Source: Brevibacillus centrosporus (GTDB taxonomy: Bacteria; Bacillota; Bacilli; Brevibacillales; Brevibacillaceae). From it: a stretch of DNA of 64,000 bases. The stretch is taken from the NCBI RefSeq assembly GCF_003710815.1, contig NZ_RHHP01000011.1:38376-102375 (forward strand), written 5' to 3'. Made by a program: the position numbers and the translations under genes. Shown here in pieces: positions 35,781 to 45,297 of this stretch. The notes beneath the pieces were generated by a model, which was not told where the DNA came from, did not search any database, and saw only the letters and a list, made by a program, of their open reading frames with translations. Every line of letters starts with the position of its first letter. The first letter of the stretch is position 1.

Positions 35781-37310
35781 TTAATTTCGAATCAGATAAT
35801 CAAATGCACCCAATGCTGCGGTCGCACCCGATCCCATCGAAATAATGATCTGTTTGTACGGGCTATTCGTGCAGTCACCTGCAGCAAATACGCCAGGGAT
35901 GGTGGTAGCACCATGCTTGTCGACGACGATCTCGCCCATGCGAGTGCGCTCAATCTCATCGCCCAGCCAATCCGTGTTTGGTACAAGACCGATCTGAACA
36001 AATACGCCTTCGAGCTCAACGTGGTGAACGGTTTCTGTCTCGCGATCCATGTAGGAAATACCATTTACCTTGTCGGTACCGGTAATTTCCTTGGTTTGCG
36101 CGTTCTTGATCACCGTTACGTTTGGCAGGCTGTAAAGACGCTCTTGCAGAACAGAGTCGGCTTTCAGCTCAGCTGCGAATTCGAGAACGGTAACATGCTT
36201 CACAATACCAGCGAGGTCAATCGCTGCTTCGATACCGGAGTTTCCGCCGCCAATTACGGCAACGCGTTTTCCAGCGAAGAGAGGACCGTCGCAGTGTGGG
36301 CAATAAGCTACGCCTTTGTTCTTGAACTCGGCTTCACCAGGAACACCTACATTGCGCCAGCGAGCACCAGTCGAAAGGATCACCGTTTTGCTCTTGAGGA
36401 CAGCACCGTTTTCCAGTTCGATTTCGATCAAGTCTTTCTTTTCCAAACGTTTTGCACGCTGGAGGTTCATGACATCGACATTGTACTCTTTGACATGCTC
36501 TTCCAGGCTTGCTGCGAGTTTAGGACCCTCGGTGTACGTCACACTGATAAAGTTTTCAATACCCATGGTGTCCATGATCTGACCGCCGAAGCGCTCAGCC
36601 ACAATGCCGGTACGAATGCCTTTGCGCGCTGCGTAGATTGCAGCACTTGCCCCAGCTGGGCCGCCGCCGACAACGAGCACATCGAAAGGCTCTTTGTCCG
36701 CAAAAGCGGAAGCATCGGGAGCATTGCCCAGCTTGGACAGGATTTCTTCCAGAGTCATACGGCCGCTGCCAAAGGCTTCTCCATTCAGGAGAACAGTTGG
36801 AACAGCCATGATGTCTTTACTTTCTACTTCTTCTTTGAACGCAGCACCGTCAATCATGGTATGGGTAATGCCAGGATTGAGAACGCTCATCACGTTCAGG
36901 GCTTGTACAACATCAGGACAATTGTGGCAGCTCAGGCTTACATACGTTTCAAAATGGTACTCGCCCTGGATGCCCTTCACTTGATCGATCAGCTTCTGAT
37001 CAACCTTTGGCGGTCTTCCGCTGACTTGCAGCAGAGCCAATACCAAAGAAGTGAATTCATGTCCCAGTGGTACGCCTGCGAAAGTTACCCCGGTGTCTTC
37101 GCCGATGCGATTTACACTGAAGCTTGGTGTACGCTGCATGGTTGTTTCTTCAAGCTTGATTCGCGTAGACATGGTGGCCAGCTCATCGAGGAGAGCCAGC
37201 ATGTCACGCGATACGCTATCGGAGCCCGCACTATATTTCAGCAGTACGTCGCCTTCTAACAGCTGAAGGTACTGCTCCAATTGTGCTTTAATTTCTGCGT
37301 CCAGTATCAT
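35781..37310 (-). CDS. ahpF: alkyl hydroperoxide reductase subunit F
   Basis: The product is 509 residues. The N-terminal tandem thioredoxin-like domain has CHNC (about 128-131). The C-terminal thioredoxin-reductase part has the FAD motif [19 protein letters not shown], the redox pair in [11 protein letters not shown], the NAD motif [17 protein letters not shown] and the [13 protein letters not shown] tail. It passes electrons from NADH to AhpC. The start has AAGGAGTGG, 12 bases after the ahpC stop, so the two form one operon. Confidence 0.97.
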   Translation of the reverse strand: MILDAEIKAQLEQYLQLLEGDVLLKYSAGSDSVSRDMLALLDELATMSTRIKLEETTMQRTPSFSVNRIGEDTGVTFAGVPLGHEFTSLVLALLQVSGRPPKVDQKLIDQVKGIQGEYHFETYVSLSCHNCPDVVQALNVMSVLNPGITHTMIDGAAFKEEVESKDIMAVPTVLLNGEAFGSGRMTLEEILSKLGNAPDASAFADKEPFDVLVVGGGPAGASAAIYAARKGIRTGIVAERFGGQIMDTMGIENFISVTYTEGPKLAASLEEHVKEYNVDVMNLQRAKRLEKKDLIEIELENGAVLKSKTVILSTGARWRNVGVPGEAEFKNKGVAYCPHCDGPLFAGKRVAVIGGGNSGIEAAIDLAGIVKHVTVLEFAAELKADSVLQERLYSLPNVTVIKNAQTKEITGTDKVNGISYMDRETETVHHVELEGVFVQIGLVPNTDWLGDEIERTRMGEIVVDKHGATTIPGVFAAGDCTNSPYKQIIISMGSGATAALGAFDYLIRN

Positions 37311-37322
37311 TTATACCACTCC

Positions 37323-37886
37323 TTAGATCTTACCAACGAGATCCAGGCTAGGTTTCAGGGTAGCAGCACCTTCTTGCCATTTTGCTGGGCAAACTTCACC
37401 TGGATTGCTGCGAACATATTGAGCTGCTTTCAGTTTGCTGACAACTGCGCTTGCATCGCGACCGATACCGCCAGCGTTGATTTCCAGAGCTTGTACAACA
37501 CCGTCTGGGTCGATGATGAAAGTACCGCGATCAGCCAGTCCATCTTCTTCGATCAATACATCGAAGTTGCGGGAGATGGTGTGAGTTGGGTCACCGATCA
37601 TGGTGTAAGTGATTTTGCCGATAGTCTCGGAAGTGTCATGCCATGCTTTATGAGTGAAGTGAGTATCTGTGGAAACGGAGTATACTTCAGCTCCCATAGA
37701 TTTCAATGTTTCGTATTGGTTTTGGAGATCTTCCAGTTCAGTTGGGCAAACGAAAGTGAAGTCTGCTGGGTAGAAGCAAACAACGCTCCATTGACCTTTG
37801 AAGTTTGCATCTGTAACTTCTACGAATTCACCGTTTTTGTAAGCTTGTGCTTTGAAAGGCAGTACTTGTTTTCCGATGAGAGACAT
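37323..37886 (-). CDS. ahpC: alkyl hydroperoxide reductase subunit C (2-Cys peroxiredoxin)
   Basis: The product is 187 residues from the ATG after AGGAGGAAT; an upstream in-frame ATG at 37967 lies in the promoter region. The peroxidatic Cys is in [13 protein letters not shown] (about 46), and the resolving Cys is in [10 protein letters not shown] (about 166). It reduces H2O2, organic peroxides and peroxynitrite and is recharged by AhpF. It is the first gene of the ahpCF operon and has metal-repressor boxes in its promoter. Confidence 0.97.
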   Translation of the reverse strand: MSLIGKQVLPFKAQAYKNGEFVEVTDANFKGQWSVVCFYPADFTFVCPTELEDLQNQYETLKSMGAEVYSVSTDTHFTHKAWHDTSETIGKITYTMIGDPTHTISRNFDVLIEEDGLADRGTFIIDPDGVVQALEINAGGIGRDASAVVSKLKAAQYVRSNPGEVCPAKWQEGAATLKPSLDLVGKI

Positions 37887-37930
37887 TCTGAAATTCCTCC
37901 TAAATATTTGTTGTAGAGAATTATTATTAA

Positions 37931-37962
37931 ATGTAATAATTCTAACCTGATAACCATTATCA
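37931..37962 (-). promoter_or_regulatory. PerR-like and Fur-like boxes upstream of ahpC
   Basis: On the minus strand TTAGAATTATTACAT (37931-37945) matches the PerR 7-1-7 consensus TTATAATnATTATAA with three mismatches. TGATAATGGTTATCA (37948-37962) matches the Fur 7-1-7 consensus TGATAATnATTATCA with one mismatch. The two boxes are back to back. PerR control of ahpC is established in Bacillus; Fur binding here is inference. Confidence 0.65.
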
Positions 37963-38150
37963 CTCATGTTCTTCTGTTTGTCAATGAAAATAATAATAAT
38001 TTTAATTAAGAAGTAATTACTAGCTAGTCTTGATCATTTGAAGAAGGAATATACTTGCGATTTGGTCTTTTTTATACTTATTTCATAATAGTGCTGAATC
38101 TAGCCTTTACCAAATGTAACGTTTATATGCTTCGGGCAGTGCTTGCATTT

Positions 38151-40922
38151 TTAATGGAGGTGGCTGTTCCAAGATTCTAGAGCAGATCGGATTTTTACTT
38201 CTTCATTACTGCCGTCCGTTCTCAGTCTTATATAAGGGATCGAGTACTTTTGTAAAATTGTATCTTTCCTATTATCTCGCTCTTTTTGTCTGCTACCCTC
38301 ACGGTGGAAGGTCACTCCATCTACTTCAATCACGAGTACCGGGGCGTGGCTGATTCGATCGTAGATTAGGAAATCAACGTGCGTCATGAGATTAGAAGTA
38401 TACCTTACTTCCTCTTCATTCAACTTTGAAAAATCTCGAATCATCATCTTTAGCGGAATGTGAGAGACAACTTTCAATTTCCGGTATTCTGGGTCAGCTG
38501 TGATTTTTATTAGTAATTCGTACATAATATTTTCGCTGTCGTAGACCGAAATTTTCTTTTTCATACGTTTAAGCAATTCTTTACGTTGTTCGGTGTACTC
38601 CTTATACAAATAATCAAAAACAGAATAAAGCTGGCTATTGATAATCTCAAAGTTGTTATATTCGATATAGTTTACGAGGTCATTTATATTTGTGTTCCTC
38701 GTATCTTTGTTACCACTTGTTACAACAAATAGCTGTTTCACAGCGCGCGATACGGCCACGTTCAATAGGTTGGGCGAATCTGTAAATTCGGTGATCTGGT
38801 TATCGACGGTTGATAATATAATGCGATCCTTTTCTCTACCTTGGTACTTGTGTACTGTTGCCACTTCTATTGCTGTTCCTTGAATTCTGCTTTGCAAGGC
38901 TTCGATTTGTTTATTGTAGGGAGTAATAATTCCTATTGAATCAGCTGCTATATCTAGCTTCTCTTTTGGAATGAGTTCATCAAAGATCACATCGATCTCC
39001 CTTTGATTCACTTTTCCACGTGAATGGTTACCCTTGACTGTTTTATACAATGTAAGTGGTTTATCTTTAGGATTACTTTCAGTTTGCACAATGAGTTGGT
39101 TTTCGTAAAACTTCTGATTGCAAAAGCCAATAATTTTGGGGTGGCAACGGTAATGCTCCCTCAAAAGGGTACGTGGCGCATGGGTGAACACCTTCACAAC
39201 GGAAGAAAGTAAACTGTTCGTAGCAAATTGATACGATTCCGGAATCTCGAATGAATGAAAAATCACATTGGTTGCGTTTGCTGTCTCCTGTGATACGACG
39301 TTTGGCAACTGCATTCGATCTCCTACAATTATGGCTCGGGAGGCACAAGAAAAGGCGAGTGCTCCAGTTACCACATCAACCTGGGATGCCTCATCAATAA
39401 TTAAGTAATCATATGTTGTGGTGGGGGATAGGCTACTCCTGAGTGAATAAGTAGTGCTCAAAATAACAGGATAATCTTCAAGAAATGATCTCGTGTTTTT
39501 CTTTAGATCCTCAAGCGAATAGACATGACGCTCATCTTTATTGTTATATTTTTCAACTAAAAGCGATTTAAATAGCTTCATAGAAAGCTCTGCGTACTTC
39601 TGTATCTCTACGTCAAAGTTAAATGCAAAAAGCTCTTGCTCTAGCTCACTGATTTCGGAATGAAGCTCCCTTCTTTTGTGCATGTAATAATGCTGTTGAA
39701 ATAAAGCGATCCGATGCTCCCAAGGAAGGCGATATACGTTTAGGTTGAAAAGACCGTAATGGAAAAAATGCTTGCATTCCATCCATAGCTGGAGAAAAAG
39801 GTTCCTTTCTCGGGCCAACTGATACTCGTTCCATAACCTCAAGAAGGTGTGGGAACGGAGGGTGTTCCGTCTTTTGATCCGATGTTTACTGTCATAGGTT
39901 TCCTTAAAATAATCCTCGAAATAGTGAATCTCTGTTTCAAGCTCCATCTTTTCTGTGCGAAGCTGAGAAAGTTTGTTTTTCTTGAGAAGCAGTAGATCAA
40001 GCTCTTTTCCCAGCTGAGATAACTGCTCAGCCATTCTTTGCTGTTCATCGTGTGTTATTTGCCAACTCGTCATATCTGGTAGAAGAGGCTGGTTTTGTAT
40101 AAAGGCGGTTTTGTTTGAGGAGCTGCCAAGAGAAGCAACGAGAAAATCAAGCTCATACGTCTTGAGCTTTTCGAGTATGTTCAATGTCGCAGAATTATTA
40201 CCTGAAACCACTGCGACAGTTCGGCCGTGCCTGACGATGTTGGCTATAATATTCAAGATGGTTTGCGTCTTACCTGTACCGGGTGGTCCTTCAATCATGC
40301 TTACTTTTTGGCATAGTGCGTGATGTACGGCTTCCTTCTGACTATGATTAAAACCGAATGGAAATAGAGGAAGTTCGTCCACGTTGCTCTCAGGGCTGGT
40401 CACTACTTTGGATGGATCGAGGAAAGCAGCGAGGATGCTATCGTCTCGGATGAAATCGATCTGATTGTATTGTGTTGCAAGAATATTGTTTCCATCATCC
40501 GACTTGAGGCTTACCACTGAGGCTATTTGCTTTAAGTATTCAAAGGTATTTCGGGATTTTGTGTCACTAAGGCACGACCGGACGATTTGGACGTTATTAG
40601 TAGGTATAACCTCTTTTTTGCCCCATTTATAGATCACGCGGATATGCTTTTCAAAACAATAAGTCTTCTCTATAGAAGTGAGCATTTGATTTTGACTGAA
40701 GATTGCATATTTATCGAGATCCAGCTCACTCGGATTTGTATAGATGAGAACATTCGACTCCAAATAGGTATAGGTTTTACCACCCTGAAACGTGATTTCA
40801 AACTTTCCGTTTTTGTATTGGTACTCTTGAATTTGCTCGGTTTTATCTTCACCTTTTACCAATATAAGATAATGATCCAATTCCAATAGGTTCACCTCGT
40901 AAAATGCCAATAGAATAATCAT
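38151..40922 (-). CDS. large SF1 (Upf1/Dna2-like) helicase with C-terminal PD-(D/E)xK-type nuclease
   Basis: The product is 923 residues. The N-terminal ~190 residues are beta-rich. The helicase has motif I EGPPGTGKTQT (about 215), motif II YLIIDEASQ, motif III VGDRMQLPNV, REHYRCHPKI, and motifs V/VI VHKYQGREKDRII and LLNVAVSRAV. A coiled-coil insertion (about 285-440) splits the two RecA lobes. At the C-terminus HVDFLIYD...PVLVIEVDGVTFH resembles DUF2726/PD-(D/E)xK nucleases (D, then ExD). A TTG at 40886 after GAGGTG is an alternative start. It stands alone on its strand. The layout suggests DNA repair or phage defence; which is unknown. Confidence 0.88.
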   Translation of the reverse strand: MIILLAFYEVNLLELDHYLILVKGEDKTEQIQEYQYKNGKFEITFQGGKTYTYLESNVLIYTNPSELDLDKYAIFSQNQMLTSIEKTYCFEKHIRVIYKWGKKEVIPTNNVQIVRSCLSDTKSRNTFEYLKQIASVVSLKSDDGNNILATQYNQIDFIRDDSILAAFLDPSKVVTSPESNVDELPLFPFGFNHSQKEAVHHALCQKVSMIEGPPGTGKTQTILNIIANIVRHGRTVAVVSGNNSATLNILEKLKTYELDFLVASLGSSSNKTAFIQNQPLLPDMTSWQITHDEQQRMAEQLSQLGKELDLLLLKKNKLSQLRTEKMELETEIHYFEDYFKETYDSKHRIKRRNTLRSHTFLRLWNEYQLARERNLFLQLWMECKHFFHYGLFNLNVYRLPWEHRIALFQQHYYMHKRRELHSEISELEQELFAFNFDVEIQKYAELSMKLFKSLLVEKYNNKDERHVYSLEDLKKNTRSFLEDYPVILSTTYSLRSSLSPTTTYDYLIIDEASQVDVVTGALAFSCASRAIIVGDRMQLPNVVSQETANATNVIFHSFEIPESYQFATNSLLSSVVKVFTHAPRTLLREHYRCHPKIIGFCNQKFYENQLIVQTESNPKDKPLTLYKTVKGNHSRGKVNQREIDVIFDELIPKEKLDIAADSIGIITPYNKQIEALQSRIQGTAIEVATVHKYQGREKDRIILSTVDNQITEFTDSPNLLNVAVSRAVKQLFVVTSGNKDTRNTNINDLVNYIEYNNFEIINSQLYSVFDYLYKEYTEQRKELLKRMKKKISVYDSENIMYELLIKITADPEYRKLKVVSHIPLKMMIRDFSKLNEEEVRYTSNLMTHVDFLIYDRISHAPVLVIEVDGVTFHREGSRQKERDNRKDTILQKYSIPYIRLRTDGSNEEVKIRSALESWNSHLH

Positions 40923-40986
40923 AAACGATTTGGGAGAGAAACCTAAGCTTTGATTGGTAATTCATCCCCCTTACGCTAAGCCATAT

Positions 40987-41015
40987 TGACACAAGAAACA
41001 CATCATTGTACACTT
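40987..41015 (+). promoter_or_regulatory. SigA-type promoter of the lysine riboswitch transcript
   Basis: TTGACA (40987-40992), 17 bases, then TACACT (41010-41015). The transcript would start about 10-25 bases before the riboswitch aptamer. Confidence 0.75.
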
Positions 41016-41047
41016 TCAACATAATTAAATAAGACCTCACTTAAATC

Positions 41048-41228
41048 AGTGAGGTAGAGGCGCGATGTTTAACAGTCCTTAGCGGAGCTTGAGACGCTGT
41101 GATGCTAGGGAGAAGGAAATGTCGCCGAAGCTTGGAATACGCTCGGTATTACTTGCTGGGTCTGCAGTTAAGAGCTGCAGGACTGTCTCAATAAATTGTC
41201 CCGATTTATTGAGTTGTGCTATCTCATT
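41048..41228 (+). ncRNA. lysine riboswitch (L-box) aptamer
   Basis: The conserved L-box elements occur in order: GTGAGGTAGAGGCGCGATG at the 5' side, GTCGCCGAAGC (41121-41131), GCTGGGTCTGCAG (41156-41168), GCAGGACTGTC (41177-41187) and GCTATCTCATTTGGG near the 3' side. The last pairs with TGAGGTAG to form P1. The pattern and spacing match the lysC leader of Bacillus subtilis closely. It lies between a good promoter and a hairpin terminator ahead of an amino-acid ABC importer, so lysine should shut off that importer. Confidence 0.93.
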
Positions 41229-41266
41229 TGGGTAAAGAGAGGTTTTTGGGTAACTGCGCATTTCAC

Positions 41267-41297
41267 GCGGCCTGAGACAATCTCAGGTCGCTTTTTG
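41267..41297 (+). terminator. riboswitch-controlled terminator
   Basis: GCGGCCTGAGA / TCTCAGGTCGC with loop CAA, then TTTTTG. It sits 38 bases after the L-box aptamer and 42 bases before the importer gene, and is the expression platform. Confidence 0.88.
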
Positions 41298-41338
41298 CTT
41301 TGTAAAAATACAAATATTTTTAAAGAGGGGTAATCATC

Positions 41339-42181
41339 ATGAAAAAACAGTCTACATTTTTGGCAGTGTTTCTATCCGCAATGGTAGCTTTAGCAGGATG
41401 TGGTTCGAGCACGACGAGCAGTCCGGCAGCAGCACCAGCAGCATCCGATAATACGTTCAAAGTTGGCTTGGAAGCAGGATACGCTCCTTTTAACTGGACG
41501 CAAATGGACGATGCCAATGGTGGCGTGAAAATTGACGGCAACGCCGAATATGCAGGCGGCTACGATGTAGAAATCGCGAAAAAGATTGCAAAAGGCTTGG
41601 GCAAAGAATTAGTGATCGTGAAAACGGAATGGGATGGTCTGGTACCAGCGTTGACCTCCGGGAAGATCGATGCGATCATCGCGGGTATGTCTCCAACAGC
41701 TGAGCGTAAACAAACCATCGACTTCTCGGACAACTACTATAAATCGAATCTGGTTATGGTTGTGAAAAAAGGCGGAAAATACGAGGGAGCTACCTCTATC
41801 CAGGATTTCAAAGGGGCGAAGGTAACGGCTCAATTGAACACCTTCCACTACTCTGTAATCAATCAAATTGAGGGTGTCGCTCAAGAGCCTGCGATGGATA
41901 ACTTCCCGGCAATGCGCGTGGCACTGGAATCCGGTATGATTGACGGTTACGTTTCCGAGCGTCCAGAGGCAGTTAGTGCTTCCTCTGCAAACCCTAACTT
42001 TGCCATGGTTGAGTTTAAAGATGGATTTAAAACATCCGAAGACGATACAGCGATTGCCGTAGGGGTACAAAAAGGCAGCGAGCTGACTGGCAAAATCAAC
42101 GAGATTTTGAAAGGCATCTCCGAGGAAGAGCGCACGAGCATCATGGATGCGGCAATCAAGAATCAACCAGCAGCAAAATAG
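41339..42181 (+). CDS. amino-acid ABC transporter substrate-binding lipoprotein (probably lysine)
   Basis: The product is 280 residues with GAGGGG before the ATG. The lipoprotein signal ends in VALAGC (Cys at about 21). The mature part is an SBP_bac_3 protein: FKVGLEAGYAPFNW, AGGYDVEIAKKIAKGLGKE, IIAGMSPTAERKQTIDFSDNYY. It captures a polar amino acid outside the membrane for the permease and ATPase encoded next. The upstream L-box predicts lysine as substrate. Confidence 0.95.
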   Translation: MKKQSTFLAVFLSAMVALAGCGSSTTSSPAAAPAASDNTFKVGLEAGYAPFNWTQMDDANGGVKIDGNAEYAGGYDVEIAKKIAKGLGKELVIVKTEWDGLVPALTSGKIDAIIAGMSPTAERKQTIDFSDNYYKSNLVMVVKKGGKYEGATSIQDFKGAKVTAQLNTFHYSVINQIEGVAQEPAMDNFPAMRVALESGMIDGYVSERPEAVSASSANPNFAMVEFKDGFKTSEDDTAIAVGVQKGSELTGKINEILKGISEEERTSIMDAAIKNQPAAK

Positions 42182-42192
42182 CTCGACTCCCC

Positions 42193-42226
42193 AAAAACCG
42201 GCTGCACGATCCGCAGTCGGTTTTAT
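42193..42226 (+). terminator. intercistronic hairpin after the binding-protein gene
   Basis: AAAACCGGCTGC / GCAGTCGGTTTT with a short T tail, between the binding-protein and permease genes. Such hairpins usually let binding protein be made in excess. Confidence 0.75.
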
Positions 42227-42295
42227 CACGGGATAGGTCCAACATGTAAGGGCGGAGTGTAGCCGAGTTTTCTAATCAAGGAATGGAGGAGTAAG

Positions 42296-43030
42296 ATGAG
42301 CTTTGAGTGGATTGTAAAAATCGTCTCCGATAACTGGCCGATGTTCCTGCGCGGAGCGGGGATGACCCTTCTCGTCGCCTTGCTCGGTACGATTGTAGGG
42401 GCCATCATTGGTCTCTTGGTTGGGGTCATCCGTACGATCCCTGTGCCAGAACGCGGCCCTAAACGCGCGGTTCTCAAACTGGTTAATGCCATTCTCTCTA
42501 TTTATATTGAATTTTTCCGTGGAACGCCGATGATCGTTCAGGCGATGGTCATTTATTACGGCTCTGCCTTGGCATTCGGTTTCGATATGGACCGGATTTT
42601 TGCGGCGATCTTTGTCGTTTCGATTAATACAGGAGCGTATATGGCTGAGATCGTTCGCGGCGGTATCATTTCCGTTGATAAAGGTCAGTTCGAAGCGGCA
42701 CAAGCCATTGGGATGAATCATGTGCAAACGATGTGGAATGTCGTCTTGCCTCAGGTAATTCGCAATATCCTGCCGGCAACGGGCAATCAGTTTGTCATCA
42801 ATATCAAGGATACTTCCGTATTGAACGTGATTTCTGTTTCAGAATTGTATTTTACAACCAAGTCGATCGCCGGAAACAACTTCCGCTATTTTGAATCGTT
42901 CTTTGTCGCATGCGTCATTTACTTTATCATGACGCTGATCGTGACCCAAATTTTGCGTTACATCGAAAGAAAATTGGACGGGCCAGACAGCTATACAATG
43001 GTGGGCATGGAGACAGCGGGCAAGAAATAA
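42296..43030 (+). CDS. amino-acid ABC transporter permease (probably lysine)
   Basis: The product is 244 residues with GGAGGAGTAAG as RBS. It is a PAAT-family HisM/GlnP-type permease with about five membrane helices. FLRGAGMTLLVALLGTIVGAIIGL opens it; EFFRGTPMIVQAMVIYYG and the EAA loop EAAQAIGMNHVQTMWNVVLPQ (contact with the ATPase) are clear. It works as a homodimer or heterodimer with the downstream ATPase. Confidence 0.95.
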   Translation: MSFEWIVKIVSDNWPMFLRGAGMTLLVALLGTIVGAIIGLLVGVIRTIPVPERGPKRAVLKLVNAILSIYIEFFRGTPMIVQAMVIYYGSALAFGFDMDRIFAAIFVVSINTGAYMAEIVRGGIISVDKGQFEAAQAIGMNHVQTMWNVVLPQVIRNILPATGNQFVINIKDTSVLNVISVSELYFTTKSIAGNNFRYFESFFVACVIYFIMTLIVTQILRYIERKLDGPDSYTMVGMETAGKK

Positions 43031-43051
43031 TCGAGGAAGGAGGGCACAGAC

Positions 43052-43792
43052 ATGGAAACGATCATTGATATCCAGCAACTAAAAAAATCCTACGGGAATC
43101 ACGAGGTCTTAAAGGACATCCAATTCTCCGTTGAAAAAGGTGAAGTGGTCACCATCATTGGTTCATCGGGGTCCGGCAAATCGACGCTTCTGCGCTGCAT
43201 CAACCTGCTGGAGAAGCCAAGCGGCGGCAAGATCATTTACCACGGGGAAAACATCTTGGACGACAAGCACGATATTTTTGCGTATCGTCAAAAGCTAGGG
43301 ATGGTTTTTCAGCAGTTTAATTTGTTCAATAACCACAATGTTCTCGGCAATTGTGTGGTCGGGCAGATCAAGGTGCTGAAGCGCTCCAAAGAAGAGGCTG
43401 AAAAAGTAGCCATGAAGTATTTGAAGGTCGTGGGGATGGACAAGTACGTGAATGCCATGCCGAAGCAGCTGTCAGGAGGTCAAAAGCAGCGTGTGGCTAT
43501 CGCCCGAGCACTTTCCATGGAGCCGGATGTCATGCTGTTTGATGAACCGACATCGGCCCTTGATCCGGAAATGGTGGGAGAAGTTCTGAAAGTCATGAAG
43601 GAGCTGGCGGGTTCGGGTCTGACGATGCTGGTGGTAACGCACGAAATGGAATTCGCCCGGGAAGTATCCGATCGCGTGGTGTTTATGGACAAAGGCGTCA
43701 TCGCAGAAGAAGGAAGTCCGGAGCAAATATTCAATCAGCCGAAGCAAGAGCGCACGAGAGAGTTCTTGAAGCGTACTTTAAAGCAAGCCTGA
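43052..43792 (+). CDS. amino-acid ABC transporter ATP-binding protein (probably lysine)
   Basis: The product is 246 residues, GlnQ/HisP type. Walker A is [13 protein letters not shown], the Q-loop is [12 protein letters not shown], the signature [15 protein letters not shown], Walker [14 protein letters not shown] and the H-loop [12 protein letters not shown]. It energises import by the adjacent permease and binding protein and closes the riboswitch-controlled operon. Confidence 0.96.
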   Translation: METIIDIQQLKKSYGNHEVLKDIQFSVEKGEVVTIIGSSGSGKSTLLRCINLLEKPSGGKIIYHGENILDDKHDIFAYRQKLGMVFQQFNLFNNHNVLGNCVVGQIKVLKRSKEEAEKVAMKYLKVVGMDKYVNAMPKQLSGGQKQRVAIARALSMEPDVMLFDEPTSALDPEMVGEVLKVMKELAGSGLTMLVVTHEMEFAREVSDRVVFMDKGVIAEEGSPEQIFNQPKQERTREFLKRTLKQA

Positions 43793-43796
43793 TGAT

Positions 43797-43833
43797 AAAA
43801 AGGAGTGGCCCCATTTGTGGTCACTCCTTTTTT
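43797..43833. terminator. bidirectional terminator after the importer operon
   Basis: AAAAAGGAGTG / CACTCCTTTTTT with an inner GCC / GGT; it lies between the convergent ATPase and XRE-cupin genes. Confidence 0.9.
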
Positions 43834-43849
43834 GCACACGGATCGAGAA

Positions 43850-44398
43850 CTAGAATACGTCATGCAATCCCGTATCCGAGTAAACCGAGATCAAAACAAC
43901 AGCTTTCTCATCCCCGATATTTTTCACAAAGTGCGGCACGCTGGCGTTCCAGCTGAAGGAGTCGCCTTCCTCCAGAATCATCGAGTCTTCCCCTTGTTCG
44001 GCAAGCACCTTTCCTTCCAGCACTAGATGGCATTCCTCTCCCTCATGGGCATTGGCCTCGCCCATCGAAGCGCCAGGAGGGAACTCCACCAGCATCATGC
44101 GCAGTCCGCCTTTAGAGGTGACATGCTCGATTTTCAGGTTGTTGTGGGTAGAAAAGGAACGCTCCGCTTTGCGAACGACGCGCATATGCTGTTCCTTTTC
44201 CAGCAGTAAATACGGAAGCGGAACGCGGAGAAAGCTGGAGATGGTCTGCAGCGTCTGTATGGAAGGAGACGTGTTATTGTTTTCGACGTTGCTGATAAAT
44301 CCTTTGGAAAGTCCTGTTCCTTCGCACATTTGTGCGATGGTGATTTTCTTTCGATTACGTATGGCACGGATTTTTGATCCTATATCCAAATGGTCCAC
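43850..44398 (-). CDS. XRE-cupin transcriptional regulator
   Basis: The product is 182 residues. The N-terminal HTH_3 (IGSKIRAIRNRKKITIAQMCEGTGLSKGFISNVENNNTSPSIQTLQTI, about 5-62) is followed by a cupin_2 domain (about 105-175: AHEGEECHLVLEGKVLAEQGE... LEEGDSFSWNASVPHFVKNIGD) that should sense a small molecule or metal. This pairing is common in regulators of amino-acid, polyamine or stress genes. Its target may be the adjacent importer, or the divergent esterase-dioxygenase pair across the 227-base gap. Confidence 0.92.
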   Translation of the reverse strand: MDHLDIGSKIRAIRNRKKITIAQMCEGTGLSKGFISNVENNNTSPSIQTLQTISSFLRVPLPYLLLEKEQHMRVVRKAERSFSTHNNLKIEHVTSKGGLRMMLVEFPPGASMGEANAHEGEECHLVLEGKVLAEQGEDSMILEEGDSFSWNASVPHFVKNIGDEKAVVLISVYSDTGLHDVF

Positions 44399-44625
44399 CT
44401 CAAATGTTTCCTGATAAAAAACTTAATCCTATATTAGCAAAAATAAATTTGACAATCTACAGCAATCGTTGTTATCTTATAGATGAATAATATTCTTATT
44501 GGGAAACATTTAGAGACAACTTTTTCTTTATTTTTTTGCCCGATTGTTTTCTAATATGAATGTAATATCTTTATTTAAAAACAGTGTCGTTCTATACATC
44601 GTATTTGGGGAAGGGAGACGGCTAG

Positions 44626-45270
44626 ATGAAAACGCCCATGATTTATGAGCTGCAGCGTCCGAAGGCGATCGATCCGAACAAAAAATACCCAGCCCTTTTC
44701 GTGATGCATGGCATCGGAAGCAATGAGCAAAACATGCTGTCGTTGGTTCGTGGGATGGAGGAGCAGTTCTTCATTTTCAGCATTCGAGGGCATTTGCCAC
44801 AGCCGCCGGGTTATGCGTTTTTTACGATTCAGGGCTATGGGAAGCCGCATCGCGAGGTTTTTGATCACGCCATCGGCAAGCTGACCAGCTTTATCGAGTA
44901 TGCGACAGAGCAGTATCCAGTGGAGCAAAGCCAGCTGTACCTGCTCGGCTTCAGTCAAGGTGCGATTTTGTCCCTGACACTGGGTCTGACACTGGGCGAT
45001 CGCATCAAAGGAATTGTCGCACTCAGCGGGTACATTCCGGGATTTGTAAAAGAAGAGTATGGGAAGAAATCGGTCGACCACATGAGCTTATTTATCTCCC
45101 ACGGAGAGATGGACCAGGTGCTGCCGTACGAGTGGGGGGTCGCGAATCATGAGTATTATCAAGGACTTGGTGCAAGTGTTACGTTTAAATCCTATCAGGA
45201 TGGGCATGCCGTTTCGATCCAAAACCTGCACGATTTTCAGCAGTGGCTGCTCGCATCACTGACCAAGTGA
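44626..45270 (+). CDS. alpha/beta-hydrolase, phospholipase/carboxylesterase family (MhqD-like)
   Basis: The product is 214 residues with GGGAAGGGAGACGG before the ATG. The nucleophile elbow is LLGFSQGAIL (Ser about 109), with FVMHGIGSNEQNM as the oxyanion region, SHGEMDQVLP (Asp) and DGHAV (His) completing the triad. It belongs with the small cytosolic esterases related to MhqD and is paired with a dioxygenase 27 bases downstream. It probably acts in detoxification of quinone-like or aromatic compounds; the substrate is unknown. Confidence 0.9.
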   Translation: MKTPMIYELQRPKAIDPNKKYPALFVMHGIGSNEQNMLSLVRGMEEQFFIFSIRGHLPQPPGYAFFTIQGYGKPHREVFDHAIGKLTSFIEYATEQYPVEQSQLYLLGFSQGAILSLTLGLTLGDRIKGIVALSGYIPGFVKEEYGKKSVDHMSLFISHGEMDQVLPYEWGVANHEYYQGLGASVTFKSYQDGHAVSIQNLHDFQQWLLASLTK

Positions 45271-45297
45271 GAACCAATGACAAAGGAGAGGATTTCC

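Noticed and set aside
35913..37259. 448-codon open frame opposite ahpF
   Set aside because: It is a shadow of ahpF, which has all its catalytic motifs on the other strand.
41079..41261. Minus-strand open frame of 60 codons
   Set aside because: It lies entirely within the lysine riboswitch, has no Shine-Dalgarno sequence, and its sequence is explained by the RNA structure.
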